NCBI GenBank assembly: GCA_037577475.1
Contig: CM075189.1
Coordinates: 21,166,339 to 21,230,338 of the forward strand
Length of the DNA stretch: 64,000 bases
Source: Chaunax sp. Z400
Taxonomy: Eukaryota; Chordata; Actinopteri; Lophiiformes; Chaunacidae
Direction of reading: 5' to 3'
Part shown: piece by piece, positions 23,100 to 36,300 of the stretch
Layout of the letters: each line of letters opens with the position of its first letter
How positions within the stretch are numbered: position 1 is the stretch's first letter
Position numbers and translations under genes: made by a program
Notes under the pieces: generated by a model
What the model saw: only the letters and a program-made list of their open reading frames with translations
What the model was told of the DNA's origin: nothing
Databases searched by the model: none

Positions 23100-24529
23100 A
23101 GTCTAAAAACACGTTTTTTTTTGTTTTTGTTTTGTTTTTTAAGTCAGGAAAAAAAAAGTCAGAATTCTGTTGTGACAGATTTGGTTGTGGCGCCAAGTCT
23201 CACCTATAAATAAGATTCTTGACATCCAAGTTGCATCATAAGTCATAAACGTGGGAATCCTTCCCATTGTAAGCTTCCCTCCCACATGACGTAAACGCAG
23301 CATCACTGTAGTGTCTGTTATAGTTTGGCCTTTAGACTCTTCATGGAGATCATGATGGAAGGACATCTGCCCTGAGCAGCAGCAAGATAAATCCCTGATT
23401 GGAACCCAGGCACTGGTAGTGGTTTTGGCTGATGACTCTGCTGAGACTGATGGAGGAGGTGATTTGAGACTGATGAGGCTGAAAAGGCTGATGAAGTTGG
23501 TGAATCTGCAAAGATTGGGCGGTGATGGGGAGGTAGAAGGCATACATAACAGTGGCATGAATCAACAGAGAGCATGGTCAAACCCACCATTGAGGTCACC
23601 AAGGTGTATATAATAACGTTGTGAAATAATTGCCTAAAGATAACTCTGCTTTGGTGCTGCAAAGATATTGGACAATGCCAAGACCACCGACTTCCTCATC
23701 TGATCTCCTGATTCTCATACATTACTGCTTGACAGATAATTTACGCTACAGCCCACTGACATAATTTTAAAGCTATTGTTATTTGATCTTGGCCCGCCAT
23801 AATGTCTCAGATCAGGGGAAGCTAACAAGCTCAGTTTTCCGACCTCTGTATTTCTAAAACCCTTGAATACAGCCATGACAGAGAGAATCATATTCAAAAA
23901 GACAGCAGCAAAATGAGAGGCTAACTTTTATGCTGTGCCACGGTGCTATTGGATAGATGTGACAAGTTGTTGTGGACAAATGTTATCTGAGTTGACACCC
24001 TCAAACAATGACAACAACAAATTAAGACTGAGCATGCCTGTTGTGAATGACAGGATGATGTGACAAATTAACAACGGCTTATGAGTTCAAAGGATCAGTC
24101 TTCCTGATTTAACCTTTGCCCTAATGCATGCTCAGTCTTTTGTCTGCTGTCATTATGTAGGGCTGGTCACATCTATCGTACGGCACAGTGACAGCACCTT
24201 CTTTGTTAACCTCTCATTTTGCTCATGTCTTTTTACATAATGATTCTTTCTGTACCCTTTGGTTCATTCAGGCTGCTGTTATGTGTTCCCCCTACCTCCC
24301 CATAATTGCAATAAATGGTTATTTTCACTTTATTCACGTGTGTGTCCTGATTGTAATACTTTATTATGGCAGAACTTACTGGTTATGAATCTGTCACCCC
24401 CAAAAATAGACACAGCAATACGTAGCAAGCTGTCTGAATAAATCTAAAATAGGTTAACTATCAATGCATAGAACATATAATAAAAACGTGCTGTGTGTTT
24501 GTGGCTCAATGCCTCTTGAATATAACATA

Positions 24530-24577
<48 letters not shown>

Positions 24578-24900
24578 TGATATACTGATATATATTATAT
24601 CCTGCTTACATTATATTATCAAATATGGCACATTATGGCTTTAAATCACATATTCTATGTCCTTTATTTTTTATTGTTTTGTCTAGGTCTTATCATCAAA
24701 GGAACCATTTCATAGTTTGGTCATCCTGATTTGGGGATGATTAACAACAACTGTATTTTAATAGCTTATGTTACTTTTGCAGTGGTTGTGATCACAAGTG
24801 GCAATCACGGGAGGCAAGATGGTAAGGTAAGGTGTAAGAGTAGCATAAATAGGAAAGAGTCCAAAAGTCAGTGAACTGACTCATTGGCCACCATAAGCTA
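23100..24900. other. Intergenic stretch without recognised gene
   Basis: The DNA includes a short inverted repeat around 23084-23170 ('agaattctgacttt' facing 'aaagtcagaattct') and a (TA)n tract at 24529-24573. Several open frames of 60-140 codons here show no recognisable domain and lack splice or conservation support. Confidence 0.5.
24529..24573. repeat. (TA)n microsatellite
   Basis: Uninterrupted or nearly uninterrupted AT dinucleotides flanked by ATATGTATAT. No gene overlaps. Confidence 0.9.
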
Positions 24901-24999
24901 TATGTCACATCACACCAAGTGACACAGAAGACCGGAGGAAGCTTTTCTGAAAGAATAGCTTTACAAGCTTGCATTTACTCGACACTGAAATAAGCTGAA

Positions 25000-25570
25000 C
25001 TGCAGCAAACTTAACCAAGGGAGAAAAAGTAGTTTGAACTACTTTGCAAAGTATAAAACTGCTTCTATAAAAGTTGAAAACATTTTAAAAAGTGATCTGT
25101 CAATGTTAAAATCCCTAAACTTTCTCAAGAAGAACAGTCTCTGATTGGCTTTTTTACATATGGCATCTGTTTTAGCATCAAAGGTAAGTTTGTCATTGAG
25201 GATAGTGCTCAAATATTTATACTGGCTCACCACCACCTTTGATAAGAGTAGGTGGTGTGACAGGATGGCTCCTGTGAGAGTCTACAACCATCTCTTCTAC
25301 CTTAGAGACATTGAGTTCTAAGTCACTGAGTTGTGAGTCATCACGCCATTTACTGAAATTGGGGCCTATATGGGCCTGCATGCAGTTAAATGCTGAAAAA
25401 TCAATAAAACATAATTGTGCGTGCATCTTCTTGCCCCCTAGGTGTCAAAGAATAAGATCCAACAAAGTTGCTGTGGCATCCTCTAAACCATTCCTTGCTT
25501 GATATGAGAATTGAAGTGGATCAAATAAGTTTTTCGTGACAATGCTTTCAATACTTTTCATCATTAATGA
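25000..25570 (-). pseudogene. Non-LTR retrotransposon reverse-transcriptase fragment (L2/Rex1-like)
   Basis: Read on the minus strand from about 25560 down: KSIESIVTKNLFDPLQFSYQ, then FIDFSAFN, LNVSKVEEMVVDSHR, and VVSQYKYLSTILNDKLTFDAKTDAICKKANQRLFFLRKF. These are the fingers-to-thumb blocks of a LINE reverse transcriptase, with the FADD catalytic block deleted or unreadable and at least one stop and frameshift. The clade is judged from wording of the thumb block only and is uncertain. Confidence 0.72.
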
Positions 25571-27469
25571 AATAAGTGCCAAGGGCGGTAATCATTCAAT
25601 GGACTATGGATTCTTTTCATAAAATAGGAACTTTATTCTTTGATTAAAAAAAGATGGAAAATTAATGTGAAAATGCTACTCAAGGATAAGCACAGTTTTT
25701 AAGAAGTCGATCACTGATACAGTCAGACCTATGGCGTTTTTCTTCACATGACCTGTTCAAAAGTTCTCCGGACATCCACTGCCTTTGGAAAGAACTCTAA
25801 ATTCAGCCAGTTCATCAGTAAAATCATTGGTATCAAATCTGAAAAAAACAAAAACAAACAAACAAAAAAATCTAAATCAGTACAAGTCATGAAAAACATC
25901 CCAGTTGGTAGTGTGAAAATAGCCATTTAGCTCGTGAATAGCGCCATCTCTCCACACAGCAACCTCTTTGAGCTAAACCTTCTCCCTCTTGAGGACAAAT
26001 AGACCGGAGCTAGAAAGACACAGTTACAGTTCTGAGGATCTAGTGGCACCATACCATATGATTTATAAGCTGCCCGTACAATACTATAGCACATATCCAG
26101 CATGTAACAATATCTTGTCAGGCAGTTTACACACTAATAAAATATACTAGGTGCTTCTTGAGATTGCACTTGTTAAAATCACCAAGTTTGAAATACAGTG
26201 CATCGGGGGAATTGCTTTGCAGGTGGTGTACAAGTTTAACAATGGTAGATGATGACTCCATCATGTTTGCACTAGGATGAATATAAACCGCTGTCTTAAA
26301 CACTACTCAAGTTAAGTAAATGGATGCAGTGAGATAGATAAAAGTTGGATGAGGGCTGCAAACAGATCTATGACAGTCTTTACACCAGTGTGAATTAGCG
26401 ATGAAGCACACACTCCATCCCTGTGTTTTGCCAGTCAGCTGTGCATCCTGTTCAAGCTGAACACGCTGACAAAAAACAAATTGCAAAATCCTGCCTCAAA
26501 TCGTGCTCTGTTAACGAAGTTTCAGTCAATGTTATCACCAGGGGTGCACATAACATTTTTGGTCTGGTTCTCAAAGGAGTACCTGAAGATGTTGTTTGGT
26601 GCTCACCTTTTGCACTGCATGAAGCAGACATGTGACATGTGACATTTAGGTCACTGTCATCACAGTTTGCCACTTGAATTTGAATGGCAGGTAATGGCCT
26701 CTAAGCCTCTTGCCTCCAAGCTGACTATCTAATATAGTGAAACTTCCCTGATTTGACAATGCATGCGCACCAGCACACCACTTATGCGTACCCCTGGTTA
26801 TCACACAAGCATTCTTGTACTCTGATATGCACTTATTCTCTTGTAGAACCTCTTGTTCATATGACATAAGAGCAGTCCCTCCAAAATAGTTTGCAGTTTC
26901 AGTTGTTCAGCCCAAAAAACCCCAAAACTCCTCACTGTGCAAACATGAATTCAGCAAAACTTTTGGCAAGCTGTAAAATACAGTTACTGCTTTTTTAAAG
27001 CATGTAGTTACACCACACCCTGACACCGATGAGTATGACTGTCCTGAGTATAAATTTTATTACTGATTTTGGATTCAAGTTTACATTTGTTAGAGAAATA
27101 ATGGCTTGGTTGTGGAGAGAGGAGTTTTATGAGGACAGGCCAACACCTGTTTAGTTATATCAGGGCATGTCACCAGGCAGTTTGTCTGACAAGAGACAAT
27201 TAAGTCATCTATGGGGCTTATCTCTTTTACACAGTGGTGCTGGTAAACTATTTGGTAGAGGTCTGACGTGGCCTGAATCAGTCATGAGAACACACAGCAT
27301 GCCTACCTCTGATCACAAGATATTCGAGTTTGACAAGTTTTGCACCATGACTCTATTGATAGACTATGAAGGCTTTTTGGGTGTTATTAATGTAGACTAA
27401 CAAAACCAGTTGAAAGAAAAACATCTTGAATTCTTACCCAGTGCAGTACACAATACAATAAACAACTGT

Positions 27470-29090
27470 CATATCAATGTTATGATCTTTTCATTTTTGT
27501 AGATGACGAAGGTGAAGGCCAATATGTACAGTACATGCGCTTCACCTTCAACATCTGTTCCAAATGTTCCTTCCGAATGTTCCATTCTTGTGCTGCCATG
27601 GTCAGAACCTCTGTGCTGTAGCCACTTGATTTCTTGATGTCGGTAACCGCTTCCTCCATCTGCCAATGTTACATGCCAAGGAGAGGCTTGGCCTCCCACT
27701 GTAATTACTCTTCTTCCTCATCACCCAGTGATGGGTGTTCATTGTTTCATCCTGGAACATTGCTGTAGCACACACAAATCCTCCTTCCTGGGTATATGAT
27801 GACTGGTATGCATGTTGATGGCCTGGATGTTATTCATACCATTGAGCTGGCTTCTCAGTACCTATACCTTCTGAAGGTATTTGGCTGTCACCCACCTAAT
27901 CATGGCTCTGATGTGCCTGTGGGCTATCAAACTTGTAGCTTTCCTGTTTGTTTGCAATCTTTCCCTCAAGTAACTCCAACCCTTCAATCCTGATCAACTT
28001 CCCTCTCTTTGCCATCCGGCAGTCACACTTTTCCAGACTAATGGAACTCAATATCCTCACTGAGGACATCTCTTGGTATACAGCTTGATGTCATCCATGT
28101 AAAGGAGGTGGGTGATGGTTACTCCACCTCTTAATCTGTGTACATATACACTCTTTGTGATGATCTGGCTGAGGGAGTTCAAGCCTATGCAGAACAGCAT
28201 CGGTGACAGTGCGTCACCTTGGTATACGCAACACTTGGTGAGGACTTGTCTGATGGCTTTGGAGTTTGTTTTTAGTGTTCTTGCCATATTGCGTTCTTGA
28301 TGAAGGTTATCAGTGCTCTGTTAGCTTTGTATAGTTCAAGGCACTCTAATATCCATGTGTGTGGCCTATTCAATTTCGGGTAGTCAACACATTTGGTACT
28401 CAGATTGGTCTGCCTCGTCTTATTCTCAGCTGATTGCTCTGAAAACCACTAGCTGGTGTGTTGACCCTCTGGTGTTGTTTCCAGCACGCTTCTGAGCATT
28501 GCTAATGTGATGACTCCTATACCTACTCAACTTAGCTGCTATGATAGTTGAGAAGAGCTTCCAGTGTGGAGAGGCAGATAGTTCGAACATCTTGTGCGCT
28601 TGTAGAGATCCTTCATAATCAGGACTGCCCCGCCCTGTGTGGGTGAATACCTGTTGTTTGCAACTCTGTCATTTGTGCTGCCATGTGATCATGGGATGCT
28701 TTTAGTTGCTTCAGCCAGTGGGAGTGGGTGGTATTACTGTACGTCCTGGTGCTGCACCTTTTCATGCTAGAGACTCTAGGAGGTTGCTGTGGTCTGCTTT
28801 TAGGTCAACTAGCCACTTGGCATTGGTGTTGTATGATGCCCCGTTCCTCCATGTCCTTCCAGTATTGCTCAGTCTCAACTCTGGTGGGTCTGTTCTGGGT
28901 CACTTCTTGTGCTGTTATTCTCCTGGATGGGTCATTGTAGAACATTTATTCTCCTGACATCTGCCTCTCTGCTGTATCTCTTCAGCCTAACAGCCAAAGC
29001 GATGAGTCTTTGTTCAGCAGTCTTTAGTACCTCATTTATGGATATTTTGTAAAGAAGCTCAAAGCAATTCATCAAAGACAGACGCACAGA
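27470..29090 (-). pseudogene. Second non-LTR reverse-transcriptase remnant next to pmt
   Basis: Minus-strand fragments in order: an upstream block near 28940-29050 (EQRLIALAVRLKRYSREADVRRINVLQ), KLFSTIIAAKLSRY and KRAGNNTRGSTHQLVV near 28480-28560, PHTWILECLELYKANRALITFIKNAIW near 28290-28355, QGDALSPMLFCIGLNSLSQIITKS...THLLYMDDIKLY near 28060-28230 (with the DD of the polymerase centre), and a degraded tail to about 27480. Frameshifts and stops break it throughout. It belongs to a different family from the fragment at 25 kb. It lies in the same orientation as pmt, beginning about 80 bp after the pmt stop codon. Confidence 0.75.
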
Positions 29091-29127
29091 CAGCAACAAA
29101 ATAAGGAAAGAGACATTCTTTTTTTCT

Positions 29128-29133
29128 TTTATT
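29128..29133 (-). terminator. Candidate pmt poly(A) signal
   Basis: AATAAA on the minus strand lies 35-40 nt after the pmt stop codon, before the reverse-transcriptase remnant begins. If used, the 3' untranslated region would be very short (about 50-60 nt). Other minus-strand AATAAA copies further left would fall within the retroelement. Confidence 0.4.
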
Positions 29134-29167
29134 ATCTTCTCCATTCTTATTACGATCACTCATTCAA

Positions 29168-30311
29168 TCAGTCCCTTTTTGCATGAAAGAGTCCCCATCT
29201 TTGGTCTCCGCTTTTGGAACGTCCCAGTTTTTCTCTCCATCCATTTACAATTGCAAGATAATCCTCTTCAGAAAATTCCTGCAGGGGGCAGAAAAAGATA
29301 TGGAAAGCAGTCATCTGAAGAATTAGGAAGGAATTTAGGTTTCTGTTGGTTTCATTTGGTTGAAACTAATCATGGGTGATGTCAACCATGTAATCCTGAC
29401 ACAATGTTTGTGTGTGCATATGCTAACCTCAACAAATTCATCCTTGGTTGCCTCTGCTCTCTGGAGCTCTGTCTCAATCACCTGGATGAACTGGGCTGTC
29501 CGGTCTTCTGCCTGAACATTGCAGAAACCAGCATCTTCAAGGAACTATGGGAGAAGAGAGAAAAAAAGAGATGAAGTATAGTAGGAAAGGCACCTCAAGA
29601 TGCTAATGGATGCAACACATCCACTGAGAGAACAGTCAGATGTGCGAAGACCCAAAATGCATACGTGTATCCCTCTTTTTTTTGGGGACAAAATCCCCAC
29701 TTCATCTTTGCCCACTAGAAAGTAGCAACCCATTAATATAACTGTACGACGTGCATGGTAAGTTCACAAGAAAATGAATTTTGATGACACATCCATATTA
29801 GAAAGGCTTGTTTAGGGGCTTGGTAAAACAGATGTAGTAGTCAGCAAAAACTGTGCATTGTTTATTAGCAGAAGATCTTTGTCTCTGCAAGATTGGGTGT
29901 GATGCTTGTTTTTTTGACCACACTCAATATATTGTGTTTAGGTTATTTACTACAACTTATGTTTTATTTTTTAATTTCTTTTGCTATGTTGTGTTTGTGG
30001 TTTTATTAGCTAGCTGACAGTAAATGAGAAAGAATTGGGGGATGACTTGAAACAGGTTCAAGGCCAGAAACAAACCAGCTATTCACAGGCTATCAGGGCA
30101 TTCCACTGTTTGAATCCTGCTACAATGTTTTAGATTTATACTGTAGTTGCATGAAAACAAATGAGGTAATCCCTCCAAGGGAATATAATGTCTGTATTTA
30201 TATTTGCAAGGTTTCCTTATTGTTGTGTGTTCAGTACACATTGATTTGAAAAGTATGAGCTGCATAATCACGCACAACAGAGCCATCCATGTTGGATTTT
30301 GTAAGGCTTAT

Positions 30312-30358
<47 letters not shown>

Positions 30359-33300
30359 TGTGTGAAGAGGACAGGATTAGAACAATGGGGCGAAGCAATC
30401 ACCGATTACATATAGTACAATGGCAACAGAAAAAAGGGGTTTATGGATAGTTCTAAACCTTAGAATGTAATAGAGAGGCAGTGGGATGGGGCAGCTTATC
30501 AGGGAGGATAAATTATAATTCTAAATCATAATCAAGCAATTCAGGGAAAATTGAGTTTTGCTAGGGTATTTTACACAATGTGTACATCATTAATATCAAT
30601 AATAATAGCAAAGAGGTAATATTGATACCGTCAGTTCATCAATATTTCCATCACTTCTATTCATAATAATATAAATAATATAACAATAACAATATCACTC
30701 ATAACAGAATAATAGTGTCATGTAGATCAAGTGGTAAGGTGGTGAGGAGACGGTCAAAAAAAGAAGAGAAAAGTAAAAATAGAATTGATGAAAATTTAGA
30801 CAAAAATAATTCAACAACTAGAGACAAATAAAGAGACATTAAATAAAAAATAAAATGCAAAAATGTAAATAAATTGATTGATGAACTAGAAGGGGACTCA
30901 ACAGAGTGCATACCTTTATGTATATTTGATGAAAAGTCTGAAAAAAGCTCTATCTCACAATGTTAAAAGAAGTGAACAAACACAAATCCTGGATTCACGT
31001 TTTATCCGAATCCAGCCCAAATGTTAATGTTCCCTGCTGCATGGCCAGCATCCCACCAGGTTTCATGAAAATTCCTCAAGTAGATTTTGTGTAATGGTAC
31101 TAACAGTCAAACAGACAAAAAACCAACTCATGCCGGTGAAAGGTAACAAACATATGCTGGTGAAAACAACTTCCTTGGTGGATGTAATAACAATAATAAG
31201 AGACAGTATGTAAGCATTACTTCAGTGAGGATTGGCTCCCACGGTTCTTGGCAATAATGTGTTTCATGTTTAATAAATGGTATTTTTTCCATAATTATAA
31301 TGTTCATCATCTTTTCCTGCTTTTCCAGTTTGGGAGGTTAATCTTCTTAGTAAGACTTACAGCGATGAGAACTGTTTCATCTGTTGTGGTTCATTTGTGT
31401 GACTGATGACATGCAGAGTGATCAGTGCCAGGCTGCGTTTAATCACCTAAGGTGCTATATGAACACAAGCCACTTTCAACAATATCAAAACGAATTCCCT
31501 ACTCCCTTTGGTATGTTGAAACTGGACCAGCCAAGCCGTCATAATGCCACCTCGGTGTGTGCATTCACAGTGTATGCCGACGTTCTGCAACATTAACAGT
31601 GAGCATAACAGCTGATATATTTCACTATCTCCCCAGTTTAGCAGTCATCTTCCTGAAAAACAGACTTCCTGTTGCTACCTCATTGTTAAATCCCTCGGGG
31701 TAGGTGGCACACCTGAACATATACAACGACACACCCGTTTAGCACTGTTACTTCCTCCCAAGAAATCACAGAGGCTTCAGAGAGGTGGAATAAATTGGAA
31801 CTCCATTATGCCTTCGTTGTGTTCAGACTGACGGGGTGGAATAAATGCGCAACAGGCCCGGAATGAAAACACTGTCTGAATGGGGCTAGAGGGAGCAGTT
31901 ATTTGAATACGAGGGGCTGATTTGGTGCATTTTTCTGAATGTGATGTGTGTTTTGTGGTCTACCTTGTACTGTATAACTTGGAGGTTCATTGAGAATGTA
32001 TTCAAGCAAATTTTGGTACAGGATTCATTGTTTATTGATATAGAAAAGTCTTTCTCCCATTTAGCAATAGGGAGGGATGTACAGTACGGGTCCATGGTAA
32101 TAAGGTTGTACAAATTTCAGGGTGTTTTATTGGCTGTTGTGAGTTTGATTATTTCTTTAGCTAGTATAGATGTTTGAATATTGGGTTTATATGATCAAAT
32201 TTAATGATTTACCAACAAGCTGTCAGAGCTGTAGCTGTAGTAATATTCTTGAAGCAGTTGTAGGGTGTTATGGGGGTGCTGATAACTGGCAGAGATGAGA
32301 TATCTAGTTCTTTGCATTATTGTTGTTCTATATCTATCCAGGGAGGGCAATTGTTAAAGGGATGGATCAATTTGGTCATGATTTGTAACTGATTGGCCAG
32401 GAAGTAGTTGTAAAGATTGGGTGAGTCAAGACCAAACAAGTTTCTTTGCTTTTTGTAATGAAGTCAGTTTAAGTCTATTTTTTTCCCAGTAGAATTTTGT
32501 CCTTGAATAGTTCAGAGATTTAAACACATGGAGACTGGGTGTGCTGGAATCATTAAAAGAATGGTAGCTTCTCTTTGGTAGTATTGCCACCTTTGTCACA
32601 GCAATTCATTCGGTTGATGAGACTGGTAGATTCATCCATGAAAAACTTTATGAAATTTTACAGAATCTATTGATAGTTAGTTTAGATAGATAGTTTAGTT
32701 AGTTAGATCGTTTTGAAAATGGTTTCCTGTAGAGAGGCTTGTGGGTTACTTGAGAGTTTAAAATATCAGCAGATGTTCTAGTAGTTAAGATCTTGCTGAG
32801 ACATTATCTGTAGCACAAGGTATTTTTTATTACTTACATTTGTACCTCCCCTTTATGATAAAGGAGGCTCATTCTCATTACACTAGGACCAATATCCTAC
32901 TCTTGTGGCACAGCCCAGCTGTTAGATCATGTGAAAAATCACATATTTTTTGTCTATGTGAGAAATATGTTTAGCACTTGTAAGACGTGCTGTCCAAGTT
33001 GTATGGTGAAGTCATATGTTGTGTGGTTGATAGGTACATTTTCTATTTGCGTTGTTCAATGTGTTTGTTAGAGTATCGTAGTGCATTTGTAAAACGTACT
33101 TTGTTAAGTTTTGGTAGGAAATTGTCTCCATAGACCAGTTTGTTTATTCTGTACTTGTCGCATATTGGTGAAGAGCTTAATTCCCGCTAGTCCTTTCACA
33201 AACAATTATATGATAAGTCTCTCCTATGTGTTTACCTTGCCATACTGTGAGGGTGTATAGAGGATGTAACCTCTCTGTTTGACATAGGCCTCGAACGCTG

Positions 33301-36300
33301 GTGTCCAAGGCTTCTCCCCACAGCAGTAGTCACTGATAAGCAACTGGCCACCTGGCTTTAACCATGACTGGATACAAAGAGGAAGGAGAATGAATAAGAG
33401 CATAAATAAGTAAAGTTACATGCCATAAAGTCACAAATAAACACAGATTTTTCCCAAATAAACATAAATATGCTGCTTTCTTTTAGTTTTTCTATGTTTT
33501 TTAGGTAAGATTTGCCAGATTTCCTCTCTAATCTATAAATTCAGAGAGAGTTTTGGAATCCAGTGAACTGAAACTTTTAGACTTAACGCTACTAATGGAT
33601 AGGAAAATACTCACATGGAAGTGCTTGAAGAGGGCCAGTTTGTCATGTATATGCAGGATTGTGTCTCTACTGTAGATCACATCAAAGGAACCTTCTGAGA
33701 ACGTCCTCTTAGTGGCATCAGCCACCTCAAACTGGACCTGAGGTAGAGTATGATGTGTTACTGTTTTTATTAACAAAGCATGATCTGTGGCGTTTAAACT
33801 AATAGGATAAGGGGACAACCATACATACTGATGGCAGCTTCTCAGTGATCGCCCTCTCCATGGCAATGTTCACCATGTTGTCTGAGAGGTCAAGGCCCAG
33901 TACTTCCACTCCAAAGGTCTGAAATGTCAAATTATCATCACTACCATTATATTCCTTTAACTCATTCTAAATTCCTCTGATATCATTATTATTATTAACA
34001 CTCTATATACCACAATTCCTTGGCTTTTACCTTTGCCATGTAGAAGTCTCCTCCACCGATGCCACAGCCAACATCTAAAACCTTCTGTCCTGGCTTCAGG
34101 TTCAGCAGGTCCACAAACTCCTATTAGCACAAAAAAAGTTTCAAAAGTCTCTGGGGGTGCAGGTTTTATGCTATAGTGCAGCAAAGTACACCACATGTGT
34201 GGCCGCCCCTTAGTTAACCCTGACTGGAACCTTTTTATGCAGCATAGAGCAATCCAGTTTTAACATCTTTCATAGTGAGGATACTTATTTCAAAAGGGGG
34301 ACAGAGAAAGCAAGAGGGAAGAGGTGTATTCGTTGAGTCACATCACTCATTTTTTTGCTGAGCTTCCACGCCACTTTGTTTAATTTCTACCTTGGTGGTG
34401 CTTGGCCCGCCTGTGCTGACGTAACCAGCCCCGAACATCTTCTCATAGCGCAGGATACCACGGCTGGTGTATTGCTGGTTGTCCAGGAACTGCTGGAAGG
34501 TGTTGAATCCATTTTGATTAGTCAAAGATCGAGGAACCTTTTCCAGCAGCCAGCAGATCTGGTTTGGGTTGTTTTTCATCTGGAAAAGAAGAAAGAAAGA
34601 CATGACAGAAAGGATGGAGACACAGGCAGGAAGTTGAGTCATGGGTCAGATTTCCTTGTATTTTATACAAAAAGATGTACTTGACATTTCAGAAGGGACT
34701 AAATTGACTTTACCTCAACATAGGACTGAACGTTCTTTTTCAATACGATGTCGAAACCATAGTTTTGCCCCCCCTCTGTCCCGTCTGCTTGAGCTGATGA
34801 TGCCATGTAGCTGTATTGTGCATCAGTGCGGTAGCAGGTAGGGTTGAAGTCCAACTTCCAGTCACCTTGGCAGAGAGTTCCAAGTTCAAACAAGTTCATT
34901 CCCATATTGTTTTTGTTGAAAAAAAGATATTGGCTACTGTCGCTGAACATTTATTATCAACTCAGATGGTAAATTTTAATTATTTATGTAAAGAGACTTA
35001 TTCAAAACTTTTTATTCAAGACAGATGCCTGACTTTAACGTGAAATTAATATATTCTAATTAGTTTCCTTATGCATAAATGTTTAAATCATTCCTATGAT
35101 GAAAGACAGATGTGGACGTTTGAGTTTTAGCTCAGCACCTGACCGGTGGTTGCAGGACTCTCTGAAGAAAAAAAAGCCACCAGGTCGCAGCCAGCCCAGT
35201 ATCTTCTCCATAAAGGACTGAAGCTCCTCATCACTCAGGTACATCAGCAGCCAGTTGGAAAAGATGAAGTCAAAGCTAAAGAGAACATTGAGATGATACA
35301 CTGAAATTCAAGGTATGCTAAATTGCTATTTCATGCACCAGGAACGTTAACTGTAAACAAAGTTTACCTTCATTCATATGTCTTTTACGTGAGGAGGGTA
35401 CTTGGACCCAAAGGACTATTCATTTAAAAGAACAAGAAAACAAAAAACCTTAACTGAAAACTAGACTTAAGTATAATACATAAAAATATGAACGCAACAC
35501 TTTTGTTTTGATCTCATTATTAATGAGTCGAAGTAAAAGATCTAAGACTTTATTCAGGCACACGAAAGGCCTTTCCCCCTCAAATTATGTTCACAAATTT
35601 ACTAAGTGTGCGTTATTATCCATCCACCTGACAGGTGTAGCATATCAAGATGCTGACTGGACAACATGATTATTGCAAAGGTGTGTGTTGGGAGGGTCAC
35701 AATAAAAGGACAGTGCAGTTTTGTCACACAACACAATGCCACAGATTGTAAAGGAGGTTTTGTCCCCACCACTCTTCCAACACAAAGTGACCCTTGATCC
35801 ACTTGACAGGTGTGGCTCATCAAGGAGCTGATTAAACAGGATCGTGATTGCACAGGTGTGTCTGCTCACCACAAAAACCTAATTTCCCCAATTTAGTAGA
35901 GAATCATCTTCATCATCTGCTGACCGTGAACGTCTGTACCACACTACAATGCATCCAATTGTTTGTAGCAGCTCGAATTAGTGGCATTACTAGTCTGACA
36001 ACATTTCTCAGTTGTGTGTTGATGGCGTCACTGTTTCCAGAATGAAATAGCTTTTCAATAGCTTATCTCTTTCATTGATCAAGTAGCAGGGTAGCATTCA
36101 TACAAGCAACATTTTCCCTACCATTTCTGAAGCTCAACCACAGTGGAGCATTCTGCTGTGGTCTGAAATGAAACTGCCAAGGACCAGTAATTGACACCAC
36201 TACCTTACATTGACCTGTATGTGTAGCCAACAGAAGCATTTCCATATGATGGGGACATCATGTACCAATATTTAGGCTGATGCCTTCAACATCTCTGCTG

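Noticed and set aside
23139..23662. Three overlapping minus-strand frames of 71-139 codons
   Set aside because: Mutually overlapping, no recognisable domain, no splice structure.
28706..28957. Plus-strand frames over 28.7-28.95 kb
   Set aside because: Antisense to the reverse-transcriptase remnant, whose homology is on the minus strand.
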